A stretch of DNA of 64,000 bases from Siphonodentalium dalli (taxonomy: Eukaryota; Mollusca; Scaphopoda; Gadilida; Siphonodentaliidae): NCBI GenBank assembly GCA_032622095.1, contig CP136064.1:7497512-7561511 (forward strand), given 5' to 3'. Below are positions 23,461 through 34,290 of the stretch, one piece after another. How positions within the stretch are numbered: the first letter of the stretch is position 1; each line of letters begins with the position of its first letter. The notes under the pieces are model-generated. The model was not told the origin of the DNA and searched no databases. It saw only the letters and a program-made list of their open reading frames with translations. Position numbers and translations under genes: made by a program.

Positions 23461-23699
23461 ACACATTTTATCTTTTATAACTTTTGCTTCAACGCGTCGA
23501 GATCCGCTGCAGACAATACAAAACTGACAACATTTTGAAATGTAAGCAGGCTTCAAACTCATCTTATCCAAGAAAAACTCTGGTTACATAAGAAATTTGT
23601 GTATAAGGTGTACGCGCATTTGTTGCGTTAAAAACCAAAGGTCCCAAGTCAAGGTCCAAATCCCCAACACACTGATGTGAGGTTTAACTCCATCTACAT

Positions 23700-24180
23700 A
23701 CAGTAATGTCCAAAGTAATTGATCACTTAACCACAGCAAAATTGTGTGTATTATTTCATGATTCTAAATCCTGAAAAATTACCCATAATTATGCTGTGGT
23801 TAAAGGGTCAATTACTTTGGGCATTACTGTAACCAATATAAGGATTTGAGGTTTAATGATAACTCAATCATCATACAGTAATGTTCAAAGCAATTGACCA
23901 CTTAACCACAGCAGAATAATGGGTAATTTGAGGATTGTAAATGCTGAAAAAATACCCATAATTCTGCTGTGGTTAAGTGGTCAATTACTTTGGGCATTAC
24001 TGTAACCAATATAAGGATTTGAGGTTTAATGATAACTCAATCCTCATACAGTAATGTCCAAAGTAATTGACCACTTGACCACAGCAAAATTATTGGTAAA
24101 TTTTCAGGATTTCAAATCCTGAAAAATTACCAATAATTCTGATGTGGTTAATTGGTCAATTACTTTGGGCATTACTGTAA
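23700..24180. mobile_element. Three tandem copies of a palindromic MITE
   Basis: Copies at 23700-23831, 23875-24004 and 24048-24180. Each is almost entirely an inverted repeat, opening ACAGTAATGTCCAAAGTAAT and closing with its complement, through CTTAACCACAGCA. They are joined by the same ~43-bp linker (AACCAATATAAGGATTTGAG...), so the unit amplified is MITE plus flank, period ~174 bp. TA flanks fit a Tc1/mariner-type target. Confidence 0.85.
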
Positions 24181-24599
24181 CCAATACAAGGATGTGAGGT
24201 TTAATGAGAACTCCATCCACATAACTAATAATTATGTGTGAAAATTAAAAAAAACAAAATAAATTCCATGATGGCGTCCAATATGGACTGCCTAATTCTG
24301 CTCCAAAAAATGTATATTCAATATATGGATGTTTATTGGGGGAAACCGATTATTTCAATGATATTTTCATTAACTGGGATCCAAAACCCGACTTACAGGA
24401 GCGTGCGACTGTATCTTAAGCATATGTGCATATTTAATGAGCCAACAATTGGAATCCCAACAGAGAAGATTGGCGTGGGTCCCTTGCGCGATCTGTCCAT
24501 CGAAAACTATTTAGACATCTCAAGACGCGTAAGACCCAATAACTTAATATACAGAATAGATACATCTATTGCCTGAGTGACTAATATTTATATTTGTTA
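24181..24599. other. Intron 1, unassigned ORF region
   Basis: A 112-codon open frame (24238-24576, + strand) has protein-like composition and segments in another frame look equally protein-like, which would suit a frameshifted retrocopied or transposon gene. I do not recognise the family. Confidence 0.3.
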
Positions 24600-24834
24600 C
24601 AATGAGGTCAAATAGTTGCGAAGCCAGCACCACAATTCTTTCCCTCCATAGTAAATCTTAAAACAACTTCTAAAGAATTATTAATTCACTATATTTGGTA
24701 TGAAGCGTCCTTGATTAACTGAAGTTCAGATTTGTTAACATCACGTCACCAAGTTAATTACTTGCAAAGCCACAGCCATAACTATTTCCCTCCATAGTAA
24801 TTCTCAAAACAACTTCTTAAGAACAATTGACCAG
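24600..24834. repeat. ~143-bp tandem duplication
   Basis: GCGAAGCCAGCACCACAATT and TTTCCCTCCATAGTAAATCT recur about 143 bp later as GCAAAGCCACAGCCATAACT and TTTCCCTCCATAGTAATTCT, followed in both by AAAACAACTTCT. Confidence 0.7.
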
Positions 24835-25196
24835 GTCAGTCGCGCAATTATTGGAAGAGCCATGGTCAATCATTTTTTAAAAACCAAATGTTACATTTAA
24901 ATTATTGCTTTATTTAAGCAAAAAAAAAAAAAATGAGAAAATTAACTTTTACTACTTGCTAAATTTTATCTTTTAATTATTTCATTTAAATTTTAGTATT
25001 TACAGTATACTATGTCCAAGTCTTTATAATCTGTTGAGTGACCCCACAGTCGTTTACTTTGTTAGTAATAATTTGAAGGATTACTTGTTTAAACGCAATT
25101 GTTATCAAAATATTTTATGTATTTTTTATAATTTCTATTTATATGTAATACTATAATCTTAGTTACCATTTCTGACTATGGTTTTCTTGTTTTCAG
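24835..25196. other. Intron 1, 3' end with splice acceptor
   Basis: AT-rich. It ends with a pyrimidine tract, GTTTTCTTGTTTTCAG, directly before exon 2. Confidence 0.6.
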
Positions 25197-25352
25197 ATTG
25201 CTACAGTGTTTGTCAGTCCTATGGGATTCAAGGTAACAGTTGAAGACTCAAAATGCATGCAGGCTAATGCTTTTATTCAAGAAGCTATATTTCATGACTT
25301 TACACTGGATGAAGAACAGATAAGCTTCAAGATCAATCTCACTGTACTGTTG
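25197..25352 (+). CDS. RAD1: RAD1 exon 2 (residues 38-89)
   Basis: The acceptor is TTTTCAG|ATT and the donor TTG|GTAAGT, both strong, phase 0 at each end. The exon codes the rest of the first strand-helix unit of the clamp domain. Visible conserved strings are GFKVTVEDSKCMQANAFIQ (residues 47-65) and FKINLTVLL (81-89). These align residue for residue with the vertebrate protein across both junctions. Confidence 0.95.
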
Positions 25353-25405
25353 GTAAGTAGCAGAAACATTTAAAGAGACCCAACGAACTCGCAGTAGGTA
25401 AATGT

Positions 25406-26466
25406 TAGTGATGTTCCGATAATCCGTCGGCCGATAATAGCCCATCAGATATTAATCGTACCTCACAGTTGAACATCGGCTTTTACCGATTGTCAAAACA
25501 ATCAGAAACGTTATAGTATCTAAGCGCAATAAGCACGCTTTAATAAATGTACGCAATACAACCCTAGAATTGAATGTAAAAAGCAGTTGTAACAAACTAA
25601 AAAGAAGCTATTGGCATCGTCCAAACAGTCTGATATGATTATATATAAACATGGCAATACACATGCCAGACATATCCCGTGTAATATGAAGTTATTGGTT
25701 CAATCGAGTTGACACGAAATAGATTCAAAGAAAGCTTTAAACGGCTGATCTCAATACCGTGTAGTTTCCTGTTGAGCACTTGCCATGTGACGTCACATGC
25801 TATGTCAATAATTTGAAGCACACACTGAATGAATTAGTACAGTTGCGATCAGAACTGTCTCCAATAACAATCAACATGAAGAGGGGCTTAATTAGCTTTT
25901 TCGTCTGTACAGCGTACGCAATGAAATATGCATAGCTCCGCGTTGAACAAAAATTTAGTAGGCGGAACTATAAAAGCTTTCCAGTTGTTAAAAGACAAAG
26001 GGTGTGACCAATGGGAATTGGGAAATCTCAGACAAATATGACAGCAATTATTATCCATCAATCTAAATTTAGTTAATAATCATCGCCATATTCCATACAT
26101 TGTCGCAACTTACAAGTATGCAATCAAGACTTTTACACCGCATGCAAATGTTCCACACATGGTCATAACGTTACTCTGAGTCGGCACCTTTGATCTTTTT
26201 GTTTAAATCACGACCGGTATACATCAAAGGCAGTGCACAACTGACGTCGGTGGAAATACTTGCACAATAGTGTGAATATATTTCTTTGATGTATTTGGCT
26301 TTGAAACTATACCAGGATAGTGAGTGCAATGAGTGTATATAGGTCCATTATGGGAGCAAACGCATAATATATATAAACATCGGAATCGGAATCTGAAATC
26401 AGCCGATTGTGCCTCCAGTTATCGGAAATTGGTCCGATGGGCTTTTTCATTATCGGAACATCACTA
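25406..26466. mobile_element. Non-autonomous hAT-like element, 1,061 bp
   Basis: Ends TAGTGATGTTCCGATAAT and ATTATCGGAACATCACTA are perfect 18-bp inverted repeats. An 8-bp target duplication, GTAAATGT, lies at 25398-25405 and 26467-26474. These are hAT hallmarks. Further in, TAGCCCATC and GATGGGCT extend the inverted pairing. No transposase ORF. Confidence 0.9.
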
Positions 26467-26575
26467 GTAAATGTGCTAAAAATATAAAAGTCTGTAAAAA
26501 CATCATCAATAAAGGGATCCAAGGCACTCACAGTGGGTAAATGTGCTAAAAATATAAAAGTCTGTAATAACTTCG
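26467..26575. repeat. 70-bp tandem duplication
   Basis: GTAAATGTGCTAAAAATATA with AAAAGTCTGTAA follow-on occurs at 26467 and again at 26537. Confidence 0.8.
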
Positions 26576-26643
26576 CCATAAAGAAGAACATGGAGAAATA
26601 GATCATCTTTGTTCTTAGACTAGAATTCATTATTGATAGTTTT

Positions 26644-27109
26644 GAACAAGCCTGAATTTAGTGTGCCTGTCATTTGCAGAATGAGGTCCCCAGAGGATGA
26701 GTTTAGTGACACTATTCCGCATAACAGGGTAGCATCACCAAATGCACCCTCTGGGGACCTCATTCTGCATGGCTAATCTGCTATGGGAGACATAGACTCA
26801 GATTGAAGTTCCCAAATGGTGAATATTGTGATGTACACCTATTGGGAACCTTGATTATGCAATGTGTCGTCTGTCAATTTGGGGATATAGAGAAAGTAAA
26901 CTAAAAAAGAAATAGAATCTATGGGAAGAAGTTTCTATAGAAATTTGATAATAAAGAAACTTTCCAGAGAAGATGAGTCCTAAGCAGAATTCAAGTCCCC
27001 AGATGGTGAATTTAGTGATGCTAGCCCACTATGCGGGATAGTATCACTAAATTCATCCTCTGGGGACCTCATTCTGCAAATGACAGGCACCTTATAGTCA
27101 GGCTTGTTC
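26644..27109. mobile_element. Composite palindromic MITE (CCCCAGAGG family)
   Basis: Outer ends GAACAAGCCTGAATTTAG and CAGGCTTGTTC are inverted and continue through TGCCTGTCATTTGCAGAATG. Within are near-perfect ~90-bp palindromes built on GAGGTCCCCAGAGG...CCTCTGGGGACCTC (26677-26771 and 26990-27078), plus a second palindrome type GTTCCCAAATGGTGAATATT (about 26790-26865). No coding capacity. Relatives lie at 38588-38910, 59649-59739, 60763-60860 and 62040-62190. Confidence 0.8.
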
Positions 27110-27295
27110 TTGAGTAATGAAATAATGACAGTGATTTGTCAACAAACATCTATAATCATGCAGCTTGTTCATATATTTATGTCTGGATATGATTTTCAGA
27201 ATATCTTTCAATGCTTTGACTTTTTCCAATATTTACCATCAAGTTTTGATAAACTTTGGTATCTTATTGGACTAAATTGTCTTCATTGACGAACT

Positions 27296-27481
27296 ACAGT
27301 AATGCCCTAAGTAATCGACCCCTTAACCACAGCAGAATTATGGGTAAATTTTCAGGATTTAGTTGGAAATATGGCTTTTTGCCATTCATCGGAAAGCTCT
27401 CGCCATATTTCTGACTAAATCCTGAAAAGTTACCCATAATTCTGCTGTGGTTAAGGAGTCGATTAATTAAAGCATTACTGT
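27296..27481. mobile_element. ACAGTAAT palindromic MITE
   Basis: ACAGTAATGCCCTAAGTAAT at the left and its complement at the right, with CTTAACCACAGCAGAATTA inside both arms. The central loop contains CCATTCATCGGAAAGCTCTC. Flanked by TA on each side. Confidence 0.85.
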
Positions 27482-27608
27482 ATCAATGATGAACATAAGA
27501 ATTTTTTTTATCTTTTTCTCCATGTTCTAAGATTTTTCATGGTGGTGTTTTTATTGACTTTCATATTTTTGCACATTTACCTCCTGCAACTGCATTGGGT
27601 CCCTTTAA

Positions 27609-27975
27609 TACTTGGCCCAGTGAACACTTTTTAACATATTAAAAGTCTTATACTGTGTCTGTGATACTATGAAAAATACTATCTTAAAAAGTATCTCTTA
27701 TTTTATGTAAACTTTTCTCTGTGAAAATTGAAACCGACTATATTCAAAGCCCCACTCACTGCACAGGCACATGTAATACAATTAGAATAAAAGTACAGGA
27801 TATTTGTTATATCATTTAGAGCTGCCCAGAAGCTCTCCCGCATCTTCAAACTTATAAACCTGGTAACCAGAACTACTGTGTATTTTGCTATCACAGATTC
27901 ATAGATTAATCTGTTAAAAAAAACCATCTTGGATTGAAAAGATCTCGACATTATAAATTATTATGTTGTTTTCAG
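27609..27975. other. Intron 2, 3' end
   Basis: AT-rich, no repeat seen. Ends TTATGTTGTTTTCAG before exon 3. Confidence 0.6.
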
Positions 27976-28070
27976 GAATGTCTTACAATATTTGGTTCTG
28001 GTCCTGCCCAGGGGCAAACCACAAGCCTTAAAATGTGCTATGGCAGTTATGGGTCACCTCTGATTCTCAC
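27976..28070 (+). CDS. RAD1: RAD1 exon 3 (residues 90-121)
   Basis: The acceptor is GTTTTCAG|GAA and the donor CTCAC|GTAAGT. It ends two bases into codon 121, and exon 4 supplies the third base. Coded residues include ECLTIFGSGPAQGQTTSLKM (90-109), matching the conserved C-L-x-I-F-G-S block and the following interdomain strand. The last ~45 bases and the donor are duplicated downstream at 28621-28680. Confidence 0.94.
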
Positions 28071-28086
28071 GTAAGTCAATGATTAA

Positions 28087-28620
28087 CCCTTCCATGTCTG
28101 GAGCTTTCTTAAATTTTGCGAAAACCCTGTGCCAATGCATTCTCTTATATATGCGAATGTGCTTCAAACTTCATTGATCTCCATGTTGGGGGTTGGCGGT
28201 TATACGAGCAGTGTAGTTTCCAGTAATTATTTTGGGACACCTGTTTATATGCCAAAGTCATATCTGAAGGCCGCAGCCCTAAGTTGGGGAGGGTATGGGG
28301 TGACCTCCCCCTTGAACTACATGTACATACTGCCATAAAATGACATTTTATTACTTTATTTGATGATTTAGTGTTAGTTGTGTTTGTTTTCTAGTAATAA
28401 TGGTCAAAAAACAAATTATCTGAGGAATAAAACAAATTATCTGAGGAATTTTTCTTCTTTCTAACTGTTTTTTGGGCGCCTGGAGTTTGGGCGCCCATAC
28501 CTGTTACAGGTACCAAAACTGGCCTGGAAATTACCCTGTATACGAGTCTTGCATATATAAGAGAATGCACTGGCACAGGATCTTTAATGTTGCACCAGTG
28601 CAGCTCCCGTCATGAAAGGG
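28087..28620. mobile_element. TTAA-flanked hairpin MITE, 534 bp
   Basis: TTAA at 28083-28086 and 28621-28624 brackets inverted ends CCCTTCCATG and CATGAAAGGG. CCC-starting ends at TTAA are what piggyBac-type elements have. Inside the left end is the shared GCCAATGCATTCTCTTATAT arm (its hairpin partner is lost); the right end keeps TATATAAGAGAATGCACTGG. The element starts 16 bp after the exon 3 donor. Confidence 0.75.
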
Positions 28621-28680
28621 TTAAAATGTGCTATGGCATATATGGGACTCCTCTCATTCTCGCGTAAGTCTGTCAATGAT
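28621..28680 (+). pseudogene. Partial duplicate of RAD1 exon 3 end and donor
   Basis: TTAAAATGTGCTATGGCA and then CTCCTCTCATTCTCGCGTAAGT copy 28027-28082 with several substitutions. The copy includes an intact GTAAGT donor but has no upstream splice acceptor of its own. A tandem duplication with TTAA at the junction, later split by the MITE at 28087-28620, explains the layout. Confidence 0.85.
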
Positions 28681-28802
28681 AAGATTTGATATTTTGCTGT
28701 GAACCATAATGATTGTTGTGACTAGAACTTGTCACTGTTAGCTGTGATGTATCATAGCATGTAATTTTTGTCAGATCTTCGGTGTTTTGATAATGTTTTT
28801 CT

Positions 28803-29534
28803 TAGGGCCCTGCAAATCGGAGATTTTCATTTCGAATCGAATCTGGTAAGAGATTCGAAATCGCAACGAATCTCAAATCGAATCGTTATTTCGAGTGTAT
28901 CAACAGTGAAAAGGTGGAACAGTTCGATAAATACAAATTGGCAGCTGTAACAAACCTAAAACCTATTAATAACTGATCGCCAATGGATTGTTAACCATAT
29001 AATGCTTCTTCTGCGCAATCTGCATGCATCTCATTTTCCTCATAAATACTGATGGATGTGAATCATTGAATGCGATGAGTAGTGGATGGGGAGTAACTCT
29101 TCATTATGTGCTTTCAAACTTCATTGATCTCCATGTTGTATTGAAATCTGCCATTTGAATTGTATCATGATGAACTCCTTGACCTATGGCAGTATACAGT
29201 GTATGGGATGCAGACTTGTGAGATTTGCCAAATGAGTTTGGTGGCAATTCGCTTGTGACATTCAACTCCTGGAATCCCAGAGTCATGTTGGGTTTTCGTC
29301 ATTCTTACTGAGATTATAATGAATTAAATTATTTGGAGGTCTATCTAAAGATAATTTTTGACAGTGTTATCTGTATGTGCATGTGTTTGCTAGTATGCAA
29401 AGTTTTTTAGTACAAGAGCAATGTTGTAAGTACTCTAGCTGTAGTCTATAGAAACCATGGGAATGCAGTGAATGCAATCGAATCAGACAAAAGATTCCGA
29501 ATCACATCGAATTGATTTGCGGGCCCGGGCCCTA
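28803..29534. mobile_element. Non-autonomous hAT-like element, 732 bp
   Basis: Inverted ends TAGGGCCCTGCAAATCG and TTTGCGGGCCCGGGCCCTA. Flanking 8-mers GTTTTTCT (28795-28802) and GTCTTTCT (29535-29542) match at 7 of 8 positions, consistent with a hAT-type duplication. The interior near the ends is rich in GAATCGAAT motifs. At 29107-29135 it shares TCAAACTTCATTGATCTCCA with 28157-28180. No transposase. Confidence 0.8.
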
Positions 29535-29677
29535 GTCTTTCTACAACTTTTCAAAATTCACTGGATTGACAGTCTCTAGTGGGGGGTTAGTTATTTATGT
29601 TGCTAGCAATTGGATGTTTTTAAAATGATTGTGTCAGGCTGATAAGGGCTTGAGCTCAAGAATATAGATTTATTTAA

Positions 29678-30167
29678 CCCTTTCAGTGCCAGGTCCGATT
29701 TTTGTATCAACCCATATACCCTTTGCCAATGCATTCTCTTATATATGCGAGTCGACCATAGGTCGCCTCGCATATATAAGAGAATGCATTGACCTAACAA
29801 TTTTTCATCATTTGTTATTATTTTTTACAATTTTTTACAATTTTAATAATTTTTTCTTATATTCTTTAACAGACTTATTTTGTAGGTTTAATGCCAGGGA
29901 ATCTTACATTTTTCATGGGCATCAAAATTATTACTATGAATACTTGGTGATAGTTTTGAGTTATAACATGCCCCTAAGGTTTTAACCAGTTTGTTTTTAA
30001 ATTCGCTATAGCATGCTTAAGCATACCCAGAAAAAACTCGACCAAAAAAAAAACCAATAAAAAATAAAGGGTTTTTTTTGTTTTGTTTTTTATTTTAAAA
30101 TTTTTTAGGGCCGATTTTACAGACCGTAAATTAGGGCCGATAAGATCGGCCCGTGGCACTGAAAGGG
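29678..30167. mobile_element. TTAA-flanked MITE carrying the shared hairpin
   Basis: TTAA at 29674-29677 and 30168-30171. Ends CCCTTTCAGTGCCAGG and GTGGCACTGAAAGGG are inverted. A complete ~69-bp hairpin with GCCAATGCATTCTCTTATAT arms lies only at the left (29726-29796). The right half has A-rich and T-rich runs instead. Confidence 0.85.
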
Positions 30168-30171
30168 TTAA

Positions 30172-31244
30172 ACACAGTTCTTATGGAGGAAACCATCTTA
30201 TATATTTTGGAGCATATATACACATATTCCTAAAACACAGATTTTCAACAAAACATTTGAATTTGAATGCAAAATAATTTCTGAAAAACTGGACATCTTG
30301 CTCCAGGTTGATTTTATGATGGGTCGGCTCATTCGATGAAGAAAGCTTGAGGAATCTATACAAAATATGGATTTTTACAGTGTCTTAGCATTGGGGGTTT
30401 CGCTTGTGACAAGTGCGTCTGAGACTGAATCCACAGTCTGCTCTACCAGGGTTACCGCTGGGCCGGTTGGGTGTCCATAAAACGGTGCAAATAAAATAAA
30501 ATACAATCAATATAAAAATAATTGTTTTGTACATGTAACCATATGCCATGAAAATTAACTTAGATAAATAGTGCCCTTGACAATTTCATAAATATTAATT
30601 CCGCGTTCAGGATTATACTGATCTGATAATACCATGACATCTATATGGGTGACCAGTGTTGTATTTTGTTCATAGATGATAAATTCACTGAAATATTTAT
30701 GGAAATAACATGTACATGTAGTCGGGTGTAACACTGTGATTTTCAATATAGCCCAATACAACCGCCCAGCACTATTCTCTGGTACAAGGAAACAAGGGAT
30801 TTTTTAGCATGGAATTTCAAAATTTGCATACAAGTGCCAAACCATGGTTGGCCATCCTATCCTAGGTTCTACGGACGCTACATTTTAATTCTAGTGGAAA
30901 CCGTGGCTCTACATCCAGATATTTTCTAACTGTTTGTTACTTCATATTTACTGTAACACACATCAGTCTAATTTTTCATTAAATTGTGATGACAAATTAG
31001 AATTCCAGTAGCGACATATTGATTAATCGAACAATAGTTTGGACGTGCTACTAGTAAATGTCGATATTGAAGAATTATTAATCAAAATGAAATTAAAACT
31101 GTATTCAAATGTTGTTGTTGGTTTCTATAGTGTCTGAGTCATAGAATAAGGTAACCAGATTTCCATTATTTGAAAGTCTGTTGAGTGCGAAGTAATATTA
31201 TGGATGGCAGATTAGCCGGAATGCAAAAATACAAATTGTCGTTG
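30172..31244. other. Intron 3, no feature seen
   Basis: No exon-like or repeated sequence recognised between the MITE and the retrotransposon. Confidence 0.45.
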
Positions 31245-31434
31245 TGTTAGAGTAAGAGTACAACTGAGTTTGACTGACGTATTCTTGCAATGAATGGGCG
31301 GTACCTACAGAGTATTTGTTGGAGTATAATTGATGTGAGAAAAGCGGGAATCTGGGAGTGTGTGATAGCCGTCATGAGATGATAATAAAATACTGTATAC
31401 TTTAACATATACCTTGACTCGAGCATCCCGAACA
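31245..31434 (+). repeat. 5' LTR
   Basis: 190 bp, begins TGTTAGAG and ends CCGAACA. It contains AATAAAATACTGTATAC, a possible polyadenylation/TATA region. Confidence 0.9.
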
Positions 31435-31451
31435 TGGTGTCAGAAGTAAAC
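31435..31451 (+). promoter_or_regulatory. Primer-binding site
   Basis: TGGTGTCAGAAGTAAAC directly follows the 5' LTR. The TGG start pairs with the CCA end of a tRNA. The tRNA used was not identified. Confidence 0.7.
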
Positions 31452-31492
31452 TTTACCTAAGTGAACGATATTGGACTATTATCTGCTGCATT

Positions 31493-32640
31493 ATGCCGTT
31501 TCAACCACCAGAATCGTTTGATTTTACTTGTCCTATGGCTTGGTCGGAATGGAAAGCTCGTTTTTCCCCGATACAGGACTGCTTCTAAGTTGGACGCAGA
31601 GAGCGGGAAAGTGCAAGTCTCATCGTTGATCTATTCGATGGGACGTGAGGCAGAGAACATTTTTCAATCGTTTACTTTAACAAATAGGGAAAAAGATACT
31701 TTCGATATTGTATTATCAAAGTTTGATGCACACTTCATTCCGAAACGGAATATTATTCATGAACGGGCTAGATTCTACAATCGATCACAGCAGTTAGGTG
31801 AATCTGTGGAAAAATATATTCAAAGTTTGTATGAACTTTCGGAGCATTGTGATTTCAAGGACAGAAAATCTGAACATATCCGGGACCGGATAGTGATCGG
31901 GATTGTAGACAAAGAACTGTCGGAGAAAATGCAGCTGGAGGCCGACTTAACCCTGGACAACGCTGTAGCGATGACTCGCCAAAGTGAACTCGTGAAGGGT
32001 CAGATCAAAGATTTGTCAAGAAATATCGAGGAAGTGCGTGGTAAATACCAGAAATCGAAACCGTTTGTTCGCACTCAGAGACAGGCAGATAATAAATACT
32101 ATCCTCAACATGGAAATCAACCTGGTAATAAAAGGTGTGGTTTGTGTAATCGGTTTCACGGAAAGGATCAAGTTTGCGCGGCAAAAGGAAAAATATGTCG
32201 AATCTGTCATCTGTTTAACCACTTCGCTGTTTGCTGTCGGAATAAGCGACGGAATGTTAGAGAGGTTACTGAAACTCACGAGGAGCCCGATGAAGCAACA
32301 GACGAGAACTATTATTTGGGAACTGTTACATGTAATTGTGATTCTAGAGAGAGTGAGCCGTGGATTACACAGTTGAGAATATGCGATACGAATGTGAGTT
32401 TTAAGATTGATACGGAGGCAGATGCCACGGTCATGTCTGAGCTTACTTACTCGAAATTGAAAAACAAGCCCAAACTTAAGCCAGTGTCTTCTGTCTTGAA
32501 GAGTCCCGGGGGTGAGGTTATTTGTCGAGGCCAATTTACCGCGGAGGTTTTCCGGGAGGGTAAACGTTACACATTCAGGGTTTTTGTAGTGAAAGGAGAG
32601 CACCAGAGTAATTTGCTTGCTAGGGGTGCTGCTTTACACA
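31493..32640 (+). pseudogene. Retrotransposon gag-protease region, frameshifted
   Basis: The likely gag start is the ATG at 31493. Its frame runs only to about 31560, after which gag continues in the frame that stays open to 32675, so one frameshift separates them. Two CCHC zinc knuckles lie at 32136-32235 (C-x2-C-x3-H-x5-C, then C-x2-C-x4-H-x4-C). The protease active site at 32408-32419 reads Asp-Thr-Glu-Ala where Asp-Thr/Ser-Gly-Ala is required, which should abolish activity. The frame changes again near 32615-32640 at the entry to reverse transcriptase. Confidence 0.9.
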
Positions 32641-34290
32641 TTAAACCTTGTGAAACGGGCCGAAGAAGTTCATGAGGAGGTATTTGGTACCAGTAGGTTG
32701 GTGAACTGCTCTCCTGTGAGGATTGAACTAGAACCCGGTGCCATACCATATAGCGTAGCCACACCCCGCCGGATTCCATTTCCGCTGATGGAAAAGGTGA
32801 AGGAAGAACTTGATCGTCTGGTTGAAACTAAGGTAATTATTCCAATTACTGAGCCGACTGATTGGTGCGCTCCCATGGTTCCAGTTTTGAAACCGTCAGG
32901 TAAGGTTCGAATATGTGTTGACGTTAAACGTCTTAATGAGTCAATCAAACGGGAAAGGTACATGATGCCAAATCTGGATGATATTTCACCTAAGCTGGTA
33001 GGTATGACTGTTTTCAGCCGTCTAGACGCAAGCGGAGGTTTTACTCAGATTCCTCTGGATCCAGACAGCGTCCCCTTGACGACATTCATCAGTCCCTTCG
33101 GTAGGTTCGCTTGGCGTCGCGTCCCCCTAGGAATCACGTCGGCGCCAGAAAATTTTCAGCGCAAGATGGTCGAAATGCTCGCTGGCTTGGAAGGGGTGGA
33201 TTGTCTTATAGACGACTGCAGCGTATACGGTAAGGATCAAAGTCAACACGACGAACACCTGGCCAAGGTGATGGAGCGTATGAAAGAATCGGGGTTAAAG
33301 CTGAACAGAGAAAAATGTGAGTTTAGTAAATCTCAGATAAAATTCTTTGGGCACATTTTAGATAAAGTTGGAATTACCCCAAATCCAGAGCGAGTTCAAG
33401 CAGTTATGGATTTGAAGCCGCCGGAAACGGTTTCTGAGCTGCAAAGAATGCTGGGAATGATAAACTACTTGGGCAGGTATGTTCCAAATTTGTCTGACAT
33501 GCTGGCTCCAGTCACTAATCTTTTAAAAGGTGAGATTGCGTGGTTCTGGGGGCCCGAACAGGAGAGAGCATTCGAAGTGGTGAAACTAAAATTAACTACC
33601 GCTCCGACATTAACTTACTATGACCAGAGTAAACCTGTGGTGGTGAGTGCGGACTCCTCAAGCTATGGTCTGGGTGGAGCTCTTTTCATCAAAATTGGGT
33701 CCAAGTTAGCGCCAGTGGCTTTTTGCTCACGAACGCTGACTAATTCGGAACAAAAGTGGGCTCAGATCGAGAAAGAATGCTTAGCCGGAGTTTGGGCATG
33801 TGAAATATTCGCCAGGTATCTTGTCGGCTTGCCTTCATTTACCTTACTAACGGATCATAGGCCGTTAGTACCAATTATCAATAAGACTGATATCGATAAA
33901 GCCCCACTTCGATGTCAGCGATTGCTATTGAGGCTCAGGCGATTTAGCGCCAAAGCAGAGTATGTTCCGGGCAAAGACATGGCCGTGTCTGATTGTCTCT
34001 CGAGAGCGCCTGTTATGACCGAAAATTGTGAGATCGATGAGTGCATGGAAGAGGTAAATTTCTATGTGAATTCTATTCAACAAAATTTGCCTGTCAATGA
34101 CTTGATGTTAACACGAATAAAGGAATCTGTGGCGAAAGACATTGACATTCAGGGAGTTATTCGCCTTGTAACTGACGGCTGGCCAGAAAGTGCGAAAACT
34201 GTGCCAAAATCACTTAGAGGATACTTCACTGCACACGGTGAACTCTCGTTTGCGACCGAACTACTCATGTATCGTTATTCCACATGCAAT
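32617..34290 (+). pseudogene. Retrotransposon reverse transcriptase and RNase H
   Basis: One open frame of ~555 codons. The catalytic first Asp is in SRLDASGGF (33025-33027) and the Asp-Asp pair is in CLIDDCSVYG (33211-33216), which belongs to elements where the usual Tyr is replaced. RNase H shows VVSADSSSYGLGGALF (Asp at 33652) and LTDHRPL (Asp at 33853). This domain pair itself looks intact. The frame breaks at the RNase H-integrase linker near 34265-34275. Confidence 0.92.

Larger units (their letters stand above)
25370..27608. mobile_element. TTAA-bounded composite element filling intron 2
   Basis: The left end TTTAAAGAGACCCAACG (from 25369) and right end CATTGGGTCCCTTTAA are inverted, with TTAA at 25370-25373 and 27605-27608. 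The similarity continues about 65 bp inward (GGTAAATGTGC and TATAAAAGTC strings on the left, complement at 27535-27585). Inside it are three younger elements: 25406-26466, 26644-27109 and 27296-27481. It begins 17 bp after the exon 2 donor. Confidence 0.7.

Noticed and set aside
24238-24576. 112-codon ORF in intron 1 as a gene
   Set aside because: I could not assign a family, there are no splice or promoter signals, and another frame looks equally protein-like. Kept only as an unassigned region.
28621-28680. Second, complete RAD1 exon 3
   Set aside because: It lacks the first half of the exon and any acceptor. It can at most provide an alternative donor.
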